Position numbers and translations under genes: made by a program. A stretch of DNA of 64,000 bases, from contig JAFVGA010000022.1 of NCBI GenBank assembly GCA_017475235.1, forward strand, positions 1-64,000, written 5' to 3'. The notes under the pieces are model-generated. The model was not told the DNA's origin and did not search any database. It was given only the letters and a program-made list of their open reading frames with translations. Position 1 is the first letter of the stretch; each line of letters starts with the position of its first letter. This stretch comes from Eubacterium sp. GTDB taxonomy: Bacteria > Bacillota > Clostridia > Lachnospirales > Lachnospiraceae. This document shows, piece after piece, positions 27,380-36,024 of this stretch.

Positions 27380-27434
27380 CGCTTTCCTCCGCTCAAAAAA
27401 CTCTAGTTTTATATTATCAAAAATACAAGCAATT

Positions 27435-27454
27435 ACAATAAAAAAAGCCGAAAC
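27435..27454. repeat. Copy of the distal part of the gdhA terminator
   Basis: ACAATAAAAAAAGCCGAAAC is identical to 28956-28975, the T-run side and one stem arm of the gdhA terminator, in the same orientation. Here the matching arm is missing. It lies in the gusA upstream region and goes with the gdhA remnant at 27571-27609. Confidence 0.75.
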
Positions 27455-27495
27455 GAATGCATGTTTACACAGAGTGTTGCATATAATTTGTGCAT

Positions 27496-27556
27496 AAAAA
27501 AAGAAACACAATAGGTACCGAACGATTGTTAGTGAGGACCTATTGTGTTTCTTTTT
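27496..27556. repeat. 60-bp palindromic repeat, copy 2
   Basis: Arms AAAGAAACACAATAGGT (to 27516) and the complement from 27538; 21-base loop starting ACCGAACGAT. On the - strand it ends in a T-run and can terminate the 27704-28795 gene. Same orientation as copy 1, so the pair are direct repeats flanking gusA. Confidence 0.87.
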
Positions 27557-27575
27557 ATTAATATACTAAATTATT

Positions 27576-27609
27576 TTATACAACGCCCTGTGCAAGCATA
27601 GCCCTTGCT
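27576..27609 (-). pseudogene. Remnant of a gdhA 3' end
   Basis: On the - strand the bases read AMLAQGVV-stop, against [12 protein letters not shown] at the end of gdhA. Bases 27571-27590 are identical to 29008-29027, and the match goes on with mismatches to 27609; upstream of that the frame is broken by a stop. It is too short to be a gene. Confidence 0.72.
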
Positions 27610-27703
27610 CAAGGTTGCTTTATTTATGGGGGTTACAAGCACTAAGTGTATGCCACTTGTAAGCCACTTTCTCCACTGTACTCCATTTAATTCAAATGAT
27701 CAA

Positions 27704-28795
27704 TCAATGGTCAACTTCATCATAAAACCATCTAGGTGCACATTGTACATATGATGAACTTGCGTAGCCGAATATTTCTGCTCTTTTCTGATTAAAAGCA
27801 ACAGCCACCCTATATTCAATATATCCATCTGTAAAATATTCATTGGTACTAAACACTATATGGTCACCCTTAACTTCTATTGTATAACTTTCGTTGACCA
27901 CAAGCATATATATTTTCTTTTTTATATTTTCATCTATTTCCGTTTTAGGTGTTTCTTTCAATTGCTCTTCAGCAGTAGTTCCTAGTTCATACTTTACTTT
28001 AGTATTTGGTTTATCATACATGAAATAAGATGCAATGTCTTGTGTATCTTTCAAATGCTCTTTTAGTAAAGGATCCATAAACTTGCTTATATATACATCC
28101 TTTTCAAATTTAGTTGGACGCATCATGTCTACGATTTTTATTTTTTTATATTCACGATAACCATTATGAGCTATTGCATATATTTTTACTATACCGTTTT
28201 TTCGCTTTTGGTTTACTGTAACTACTCCTTTACTGTCAACTGTTGCCAAAGATTCATTAGAAGAATACCATTTCACTTTTTTTATAAGCGGTTTTTTATC
28301 ATATTTCCCCCAAACATTTATATCAATATCTTCCTTTTCGCCATATGTCATTGGATTATGACTCAAACTATAAAATGTAATATCTCTAACATTTTGTTTT
28401 TTATATTTCTTCTTACAAACCTTTACTCTAATTGTAAAAGATTTTTTACTTTTTACTTTCCCCTCAGATGCTTTTGTATAACTTTTTATATAATATTTGT
28501 ATATTTTCTTATATTTAACTTTTTTATCTGTATATTTTAAGGTTTTGCCTTTCTTTATAGTCTTTAACTTTTTACCATTGCGGTAGATAATATAACCTTT
28601 TGCATTTTTTACCCTTGTCCATGAAAGCTTTATGCTTTTCCCTTTGTCAATTCCCTTGATAAACTTCGGACAATTTACCTTATTTGTTTCTTGCAATTTG
28701 GTCATAGAATCTTCTGCTTTAACAATCGATCTTGCCCCAATAAGCATCGTTAATCCAAACACTATAGTTAATAAGCAAAATATTACCTTTTTCAT
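27704..28795 (-). CDS. Secreted Lys-rich protein with Fn3-like and Ig-like domains
   Basis: 363 residues. Signal peptide MKKVIFCLLTIVFGLTMLIGA, cleavage near residue 27. Residues ~45-125 look like a fibronectin type III domain (SIKLSWTRVKNAKGYIIYRNGKK), lysine-rich; ~140-220 a Big2-like domain (VKWYSSNESLATVDSKGVVTVN). The C-terminal ~140 residues (YISKFMDPLLKEHLKD...) are unfamiliar. No enzyme motif or sortase signal. Base use is visibly more A+T-rich than in its neighbours, with many ATA and TTT codons, which suggests transfer. It lies between gdhA and a remnant of a gdhA 3' end. Clear ribosome site GGAG and promoter. Role probably surface binding, not shown. Confidence 0.72.
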   Translation of the reverse strand: MKKVIFCLLTIVFGLTMLIGARSIVKAEDSMTKLQETNKVNCPKFIKGIDKGKSIKLSWTRVKNAKGYIIYRNGKKLKTIKKGKTLKYTDKKVKYKKIYKYYIKSYTKASEGKVKSKKSFTIRVKVCKKKYKKQNVRDITFYSLSHNPMTYGEKEDIDINVWGKYDKKPLIKKVKWYSSNESLATVDSKGVVTVNQKRKNGIVKIYAIAHNGYREYKKIKIVDMMRPTKFEKDVYISKFMDPLLKEHLKDTQDIASYFMYDKPNTKVKYELGTTAEEQLKETPKTEIDENIKKKIYMLVVNESYTIEVKGDHIVFSTNEYFTDGYIEYRVAVAFNQKRAEIFGYASSSYVQCAPRWFYDEVDH

Positions 28796-28820
28796 AATTA
28801 AACTCCTTTAGCTAATTGAT

Positions 28821-28850
28821 ATTATACATTCCTAATACATAAACAGTCAA
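28821..28850 (-). promoter_or_regulatory. Promoter of the secreted Lys-rich protein gene
   Basis: On the - strand TTGACT (28845-28850), 18 bases, perfect TATAAT (28821-28826), 25 bases before the start codon. Confidence 0.82.
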
Positions 28851-28960
28851 AAAACATCTCATTTTTTATTCAAAAATTGTAGATAACCAATAGGCAACCT
28901 ATAGGTTATCTGTAGGTAACTATCGCAATCTATCTCAAGCTAATCATTTATTCAAACAAT

Positions 28961-28998
28961 AAAAAAAGCCGAAACCCTTTATGTATAAGGGTTTCGGC
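28961..28998 (-). terminator. Terminator of gdhA
   Basis: A 12-bp stem GCCGAAACCCTT with AAGGGTTTCGGC followed by seven T on the - strand, 14 bases past the gdhA stop. Confidence 0.92.
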
Positions 28999-29012
28999 AT
29001 ATTGTTTTTATT

Positions 29013-30359
<1,347 letters not shown>

Positions 30360-30452
30360 CTATGTATATATGAATTAGCAACTTCCTCACAACTAATTCA
30401 AGTTATCTACTCTCATTGCTAGAGCATTTCTGCCCACGCAATAACTTTCAAT

Positions 30453-30481
30453 ATTATACTTGCAAACCTTAATTTTTTCAA
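30453..30481 (-). promoter_or_regulatory. Promoter of gdhA
   Basis: On the - strand TTGAAA (30476-30481), 17 bases, perfect TATAAT (30453-30458), leaving a leader of about 100 bases. Confidence 0.82.
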
Positions 30482-30549
30482 CAAAAACCCGTTATTATCT
30501 TTATTTTTTTAAGTATCTTAAGTGTGAACTTAATAATGTTAAGTAAAAC

Positions 30550-30578
30550 TTGCCATTTAGCGCTTTATCAAGTAAAAT
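30550..30578 (+). promoter_or_regulatory. Promoter of putP
   Basis: TTGCCA (30550-30555), 17 bases, TAAAAT (30573-30578). The leader of about 95 bases contains two small hairpins before the AGGAG ribosome site. Confidence 0.78.
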
Positions 30579-30680
30579 TATTACTGTTGTGGCTTCATAT
30601 TATATGAAGAGATCGTATGAAAACTAAATAATTCCTGGAGAGGAATCAAAATATACTACTATTTTTTTTAGGAGTATTAT

Positions 30681-32228
30681 ATGAATTCAGCAAGTTTAAC
30701 AATTTTGATTACTATCGTTTGTTATATGCTAATGACTATAATCGTAGGTTTGTATTTTTCTAATAAGAACAAAAATACAGGCGACTTTTATTTGGGAGGA
30801 AGAAAGTTAGGACCTTTTGTAACAGCTATGAGTGCTGAAGCCTCGGATATGAGTGCATGGCTTCTAATGGGACTTCCTGGTGTAGCATATATTTCAGGTT
30901 GTGGAGAAGCTGTTTGGACAGTTATCGGTTTGGGAGTTGGTACTTACATCAACTGGCTAATCGTTGCTAAGCGTTTGAGACTATATTCAAACAAGATTGG
31001 TGCTATCACTATTCCAGATTTCTTCGCAAACAGATTCAAAGACAAATATGCACTTAAACTTATCTCTGCTTTAATTATTATCATTTTCTTTGTACCATAT
31101 ACTGGTTCAGGATTTGCAGCATGTGGTAAGTTGTTCAAATCATTATTCGGCGTGGACTACCATGCAGCAATGATTATAAGTGCCGCTGTTATTATCATCT
31201 ATACAACATTAGGTGGTTTCTTGGCAGCTTCTACTACTGACTTTGTTCAGGGTATCATTATGACAACAGCATTAGTTGCTATCGTTTTGTTTGGCGTTCA
31301 CGAAATGCACGGCGAAGCAAACATTTATCATTCAGTTAAAGATATACCAGGATATTTGAGTTTAACTCATATAACTGCAGATATGAAAAAGGCCGGCATA
31401 GGATCAGCCGGTGGATTTGGAATAATCGCCATCATTTCTACTCTAGCTTGGGGACTTGGTTACTTCGGTATGCCTCACGTGCTACTTAGATTTATGGCTA
31501 TCAAAGATCCAAAGAAACTTAAAACTTCAAGAAGATTCGCAAGTGTTTGGGTATTTATCTCAATGTTCATAGCAATTTTTATCGGTATTACAGGTCTTGC
31601 AATGTCAATCGCAGGAAAGATTGATTTCCTAGGAGCTGACGGTTCTGAGACTATCATCGTAGTGATTGCTAACTTGATGAGTAAATACGGCATCTTCTTT
31701 GCTATCGTAGCTGGTATAGTTTTGGCAGGTATTCTTGCTTCAACAATGTCTACTTCAGACTCACAGCTACTTGCTGCTTCATCTAGTGTTTCAGAAAACA
31801 TTCTAGATGGTGTGTTCGGCATTAAGTTGTCTAATGCAAAGAAAATGCTTATTGCACGAGTTGCAGTTATCGGCATTGCTATTATCGGTGTTCTAATTGC
31901 TTGGAATCCAAACAGTAGCGTATTTGAGATTGTATCATTCGCTTGGGGTGGATTCGGTGCAACATTCGGACCAGTAATGCTTTGTTCATTGTTCTGGAAG
32001 AGAACAAACAAATTCGGTTGTATCGCTGGAATGATTGTTGGTGCTATTACAATCTTCGTTTGGAAGTTTGCAGTTAGACCTAATGTTGCTGCATTAGACT
32101 TCTACGAATTACTTCCAGCTTTCATCTTAGCACTACTTACAATCATCATCGTAAGTCTTGCTACACCAAAGCCAGAGAAATCTATTGTGGATGACTTTGA
32201 AGCAGTTAAGAAAGAAATGCATTCTTAA
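30681..32228 (+). CDS. putP: Sodium/proline symporter
   Basis: 515 residues, about 13 membrane helices, SSS family. It imports proline with Na+. FYLGGRKLGPFVTAMSAEASDMSAWLLMGLPG is the first broken helix region with the Na+-site Ala and Met (seen here as separate blocks), and ASTMSTSDSQLL the second Na+-site block with Ser/Thr; IIIYTTLGGFLAASTTDFVQGIIM is typical of PutP. The cytoplasmic tail is acidic and short. Divergent from gdhA, fitting a link with glutamate-family amino acid use. Proline is the best substrate guess; other SSS substrates cannot be excluded. Confidence 0.9.
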   Translation: MNSASLTILITIVCYMLMTIIVGLYFSNKNKNTGDFYLGGRKLGPFVTAMSAEASDMSAWLLMGLPGVAYISGCGEAVWTVIGLGVGTYINWLIVAKRLRLYSNKIGAITIPDFFANRFKDKYALKLISALIIIIFFVPYTGSGFAACGKLFKSLFGVDYHAAMIISAAVIIIYTTLGGFLAASTTDFVQGIIMTTALVAIVLFGVHEMHGEANIYHSVKDIPGYLSLTHITADMKKAGIGSAGGFGIIAIISTLAWGLGYFGMPHVLLRFMAIKDPKKLKTSRRFASVWVFISMFIAIFIGITGLAMSIAGKIDFLGADGSETIIVVIANLMSKYGIFFAIVAGIVLAGILASTMSTSDSQLLAASSSVSENILDGVFGIKLSNAKKMLIARVAVIGIAIIGVLIAWNPNSSVFEIVSFAWGGFGATFGPVMLCSLFWKRTNKFGCIAGMIVGAITIFVWKFAVRPNVAALDFYELLPAFILALLTIIIVSLATPKPEKSIVDDFEAVKKEMHS

Positions 32229-32240
32229 GCATTAATACAT

Positions 32241-32275
32241 AAAAAAAGAAGGTGTCAATTGACACCTTCTTTTTT
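32241..32275. terminator. Bidirectional terminator between putP and the LtaS-type gene
   Basis: A perfect palindrome AAGAAGGTGTCAATTGACACCTTCTT set between seven A and six T (arms 14-17 bp). It serves the two convergent genes. Confidence 0.9.
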
Positions 32276-32280
32276 GTTAC

Positions 32281-34329
32281 CTATTTAACTTTATAAAACC
32301 CATTCACTCTGTTTTCCACATCATGCAAATCATTATACTGAGCAATATGATAATCATTTAATCGTTTATAGTATTTCGACTTCTTATCAGTCGCCATAAA
32401 TGATTTGCCATTCTTATCCAAACATCCATATAGAGAAACTACTGGAACATCCTTCATAATATCACTTGCCATTTGTTGATAGCCACTCATTCCAAGTCCT
32501 GCTGTTTTTAGAACCAATTCCTCTAGGAAGTTTGAACTAATATCATATCCTTGCTTTTCTTCTATATCAAAGTTTGCCCACAAATAATATGAAGAAATAC
32601 GTTTTCTTTGATCATATGGAATTTGTTTTAACTTAAATGTCTTATCAATATCTGTAAAGAATGAATCTTCAAGCTTAGGCTGATGATCTCCAAAGAACAA
32701 TACTACTGTCTTCTCGTCAACTTTCTTGAAATAGTTAATTAGCTTCTTTGCCGCAGCATCCGAATGACTAATCAAATTCATATATTCGTTAGCCTCTTTC
32801 AAGTTGCCCTTATATCCCAACTTATATCCACCACTAACTTTTCCACTTAGGAAAGGACTGTGATTTTGCATTGTTACATTATACATAAAGTATGGTTTCT
32901 TAGAAGTCTTTCTGTACTTTTCATACTTCTCAATTACTTTTTCCACATCGGCATTATCCGAGATAAATGTTCCACAAATCTCTGGGTCTTCGCCGAAGTC
33001 TTCCATGCCATAGAAGCTGTCAAAGCCAAAGTATTTATATACTTTATCACGGTTGTAATCTTCCTTTATAAATGGATGCATTGCTTCCGCCTTGCCAACG
33101 CCTTGCTCTTTTAAGTTAGATGCGAGCGATTCCATAGGCTCATGGATAAATGTTGTATATGATGTTACACCGTATGGCTCAAATGTCATTGTGTTAGTAG
33201 TTAGCGACTCAAATTCCGTAGAAACAGTTCCACCACCAAACACAGGAGTGAACAATCTACCCGAAATTGTATTGTCTTTCAAACTATGTAGGAATGAACA
33301 GTTGTCTTTGTTTATATCTAAGTCACAAAGCATTGTGTAATCCGTGAATGCTTCATCCATTACTACAATAATGTTTGGAACATCTGTTGTTGTTGCTTTT
33401 GTTCCCTTATATTTTTTAGCAAAGCCCTCAACCTTCTTAACAGAGTATCCCTTAGGCGCTTCCACTTTTGTATCCTTTATACTCTTCAAGAACGAAATAT
33501 AGAAACCTTTTTCCATATACGTGTGTTGAGGTTTAAAGTATTTTAGTTTTATCAATTTATCATAGTGATCTGAATTCCAAATCCTTGTATATCCAACCAA
33601 TACAAAAACAACTGCAAGGATAAGTGCTGCCACTCTTAACCACCAGAACTTGATAGGGTTTCTTCCAAGTTTAAGTGCTGCTGTTATTAATATCAGAGTA
33701 ACAAACAGACACACTATCATCCTAAATAGGAACTTATATTCGTATCCGCCAGCCACATTTAATCCCGTGTCCGCCGAATTCAAATCAACTGCAATCAGCG
33801 ATGTTCCTCTAAACTCGGTAACAAAGTAGTTAACTGTCGCTATGATAAATGACATTACAGCCATTGCGATTATTGTTATCTTAAAACTGTTTGTTATTGC
33901 ATAGAGAATCAAGAATATTGTTGCCAAGATAAATAAGTTAAACACTATATGAATGAATCTCATATGGATCATATGTGAAAATGTTTTAGATAATGTAGTT
34001 GTAGATACTGAAAACTGTGTATTAAAGAAAACAATAATAACAGATAAAATCGCCAAAACAATTGTTGCTATAGTGTTTTGTTTATTGGTTAGTTCAATGT
34101 TCACAAACAAAAAGAATAATCCAATGATATAAAGAAGAACAACAATTATTATTCTTCCTATCTCAAATTCAGTAACTTCTTTATTGTCCACGACAGTCCA
34201 AACAATAAAATATTTATTTACAAAAAAACTAATTAAAAAGTATGTGTATACAAGCGCCACTACTATTTTAGTGCCGAACAATACTTTTGATTTTTTGTCA
34301 GTTAAATCTGGTTTGAATCCTTTTATCAT
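32281..34329 (-). CDS. LTA synthase-type membrane sulfatase-fold enzyme
   Basis: 682 residues from the ATG at 34329 (GGAG 6 bases upstream; the ATG at 34341 has only a weak site). Five or more membrane helices fill residues 1-270; the outside catalytic domain begins about residue 320 with PNIIVVMDEAFTDY. The predicted nucleophile Thr is in FGGGTVSTEFE, as in LtaS (GxGT.S.E); YNVTMQNHSPF and LFFGDHQPKL complete the metal site. The family moves glycerol phosphate from phosphatidylglycerol onto lipoteichoic acid or membrane glycans. It closes the long operon that starts near 46.5 kb, after a weak terminator. Confidence 0.87.
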   Translation of the reverse strand: MIKGFKPDLTDKKSKVLFGTKIVVALVYTYFLISFFVNKYFIVWTVVDNKEVTEFEIGRIIIVVLLYIIGLFFLFVNIELTNKQNTIATIVLAILSVIIVFFNTQFSVSTTTLSKTFSHMIHMRFIHIVFNLFILATIFLILYAITNSFKITIIAMAVMSFIIATVNYFVTEFRGTSLIAVDLNSADTGLNVAGGYEYKFLFRMIVCLFVTLILITAALKLGRNPIKFWWLRVAALILAVVFVLVGYTRIWNSDHYDKLIKLKYFKPQHTYMEKGFYISFLKSIKDTKVEAPKGYSVKKVEGFAKKYKGTKATTTDVPNIIVVMDEAFTDYTMLCDLDINKDNCSFLHSLKDNTISGRLFTPVFGGGTVSTEFESLTTNTMTFEPYGVTSYTTFIHEPMESLASNLKEQGVGKAEAMHPFIKEDYNRDKVYKYFGFDSFYGMEDFGEDPEICGTFISDNADVEKVIEKYEKYRKTSKKPYFMYNVTMQNHSPFLSGKVSGGYKLGYKGNLKEANEYMNLISHSDAAAKKLINYFKKVDEKTVVLFFGDHQPKLEDSFFTDIDKTFKLKQIPYDQRKRISSYYLWANFDIEEKQGYDISSNFLEELVLKTAGLGMSGYQQMASDIMKDVPVVSLYGCLDKNGKSFMATDKKSKYYKRLNDYHIAQYNDLHDVENRVNGFYKVK

Positions 34330-34349
34330 TTCTCTCTCCATTTACCTAT

Positions 34350-34378
34350 AAAAGGAATTGCCATAAGCAATTCCTTTT
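34350..34378 (-). terminator. Terminator-like hairpin before the LtaS-type gene
   Basis: A 12-bp stem AAAAGGAATTGC with GCAATTCCTTTT, 5-base loop, followed by TTTTA-like sequence only. It lies between the zinc-ribbon/TPR gene and the LtaS-type gene with about 20 bases to the next start, so it is probably partial. Confidence 0.65.
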
Positions 34379-34382
34379 AGTA

Positions 34383-35816
34383 TTAGTTTTCTGAGTTGCT
34401 TCCGCCACCCATATCTTCATATTGGGTTTTAGCTTCGTCGTAGTAGTCTGAGCCTTCGTAGTTCTCGGCAATTTCCTTGAACCACTTCTTAGCGTTTGTA
34501 TCATCACCATTATGCTTGTAAGCCCAAGCCAAATAGTACATAGCCTCAGTGTTTGATTTGTCAACTTTTAGACACTTGTTGAACTGCTTGATTGCTTCGT
34601 TGTAGTCATTTGTGTTCATAGCTTCCATTCCGGCGTCATATGCACTACCAGAAATCTTGCCCGACAACTTCTTACTCATCTTCTTATAAACACTATCAAA
34701 CGCTTCAGAATTCATCTTCATATCGCCATCCACTTTTGCAAGTGATTTAGCTGCAGCGTCATAGTCTTCCTGCAAATAATCATCTACTGCTTCTAACAAG
34801 TAGTTGTAGTTATCTGCAATAGTGTTATCTGAATCAGTAAACTTCGCAAGCTTTGAATCAAGTTGGTTTTTCTCTTTCTCAAGAGATTTAACCTTGTCTT
34901 GAAGTTCACCCATCGATGTATTCTTAACAGCCATCTTCTTGTTGTAATCAACTTTAGCTTCGTTCACTGTATCTGTAACGTGTGCCATCTTAGCTGGTGT
35001 AACTACAAAGTATATAAGCGCTGCACCAAGTAGCAAACCGATGATTACATACAAGATACTCTGGCCACCTGTAATAGCGTCTTTGAAACTATGCTTTGGC
35101 ATGATTACATCATCACCACTTAGATAAGGTCTATCCACCATAGTTCCCTTGAGCCTTCTTCTCCTGTTCATTCTCTTCTCAGGATCGTTCTTACGCTCTT
35201 CTTCCATATACATGTTAACCTCACGTAAGTAACGAATACTTAGAGGGTTACACTTATCAATCTTTAATGATTTAAGGATTGTTCTCTTAGCTCTCTCGTA
35301 CTGACCATTCTTCATATAAAGCAAGCACAATAACTGTGAAGCCTTGATGAATTTAGGGTTCTGATTTAGAACTTTCTTTAGCTGAATGATAGCCATATCA
35401 TCTGTGCCTTCATTCGCATATTCTAGAGCTATATTGAACTTCTTAATTGTATGGTTTAGTTCATCTACCTTTGTTTTATCATGCTCAATAGCCACCAAAT
35501 ATCTATCTGCTGGGTTATTGTCAGGTTGGATGTTTGTACTCATTACCCACTCTGAGAATGCCTGTACAGTTTCACCCATCTCGAAATAAACTAGACCAAG
35601 TAAGTTTCTAGCATCTACATTTCTCTTGTTAAGCTTAACACTTCGACGAAGTACGTCTGCCGCACCAGCCAAGTCTCTGTTACGAGCCTTTGTAATACCA
35701 GCATTGTAGTAAGTGTTAGATAGCTTAACTATTCTTTTATACACACTAACATCCATTCCACAGTGACTGCAGTAGTCGCTATTGGTAAGAATGTTTCCAC
35801 AATTATAACAAATCAT
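34383..35816 (-). CDS. Zinc-ribbon / TPR / membrane protein
   Basis: 477 residues. N-terminal zinc ribbon MICYNCGNILTNSDYCSHCGMD (two CxxC knuckles; quoted here by residues 1-22), then TPR-type helical repeats (~30-195), a basic stretch (MNRRRRLKG ~218), one membrane helix (ILYVIIGLLLGAALIYFVV ~257), a coiled coil (LQDKVKSLEKEKNQLDSKL ~305) and a second TPR set (~370-460; YDAGMEAMNTNDYNEAIKQFNKCLKVD). With the zinc ribbon inside, the C-terminal TPRs should be outside the cell. It may be a scaffold linking cytoplasmic and wall factors. Function unknown. The ATG abuts the stop of the 47-residue gene upstream. Confidence 0.8.
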   Translation of the reverse strand: MICYNCGNILTNSDYCSHCGMDVSVYKRIVKLSNTYYNAGITKARNRDLAGAADVLRRSVKLNKRNVDARNLLGLVYFEMGETVQAFSEWVMSTNIQPDNNPADRYLVAIEHDKTKVDELNHTIKKFNIALEYANEGTDDMAIIQLKKVLNQNPKFIKASQLLCLLYMKNGQYERAKRTILKSLKIDKCNPLSIRYLREVNMYMEEERKNDPEKRMNRRRRLKGTMVDRPYLSGDDVIMPKHSFKDAITGGQSILYVIIGLLLGAALIYFVVTPAKMAHVTDTVNEAKVDYNKKMAVKNTSMGELQDKVKSLEKEKNQLDSKLAKFTDSDNTIADNYNYLLEAVDDYLQEDYDAAAKSLAKVDGDMKMNSEAFDSVYKKMSKKLSGKISGSAYDAGMEAMNTNDYNEAIKQFNKCLKVDKSNTEAMYYLAWAYKHNGDDTNAKKWFKEIAENYEGSDYYDEAKTQYEDMGGGSNSEN

Positions 35817-35960
35817 TTATTTGTCTCCCTTTAACTCTCCTACCATTTCGACCATCACATCTGTAATATCAGAGATGTTATTGTTGTAAATAGCATCTTC
35901 TGCTTCTTCAATCTCTAAACTTGGATGGAATTTCTTAATCTCATCGTCAAAATTAATCAT
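35817..35960 (-). CDS. Small acidic protein, 47 residues
   Basis: Open frame MINFDDEIKKFHPSLEIEEA ... MVGELKGDK, 47 residues, strongly acidic, with an excellent ribosome site (GAGGAGAACAAA before the ATG). Its TAA is directly followed by the ATG of the zinc-ribbon/TPR gene, and the ribosome site of that gene (AAAGGGAGA) lies in its last codons. The coupling and codon use argue for a real gene. No family recognised; probably helical, perhaps a partner of the next protein. Confidence 0.75.
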   Translation of the reverse strand: MINFDDEIKKFHPSLEIEEAEDAIYNNNISDITDVMVEMVGELKGDK

Positions 35961-36024
35961 TTTGTTCTCCTCTCATCATTAAATGATACTTTTGATATTT
36001 TACCATAAATCTGGCTAAATTTTC

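Larger units (their letters stand above)
27380..27703. other. Gene-free stretch upstream of gusA
   Basis: 324 bases without a gene. It holds, from low to high coordinate, the gusA ribosome site, a copy of half the gdhA terminator, copy 2 of the 60-bp palindrome, a remnant of a gdhA 3' end, and a 7-bp inverted repeat (TTACAAG at ~27633, CTTGTAA at ~27656). I see no convincing gusA promoter; AT-rich sequence at 27400-27430 is the likely place. Confidence 0.6.

Noticed and set aside
27380..27511. 44-residue N-terminal extension of gusA with hydrophobic stretch
   Set aside because: It runs through the region that holds repeats and lacks a ribosome site; GGAGG before the ATG at 27379 decides the start. 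The hydrophobic part is not a signal peptide.
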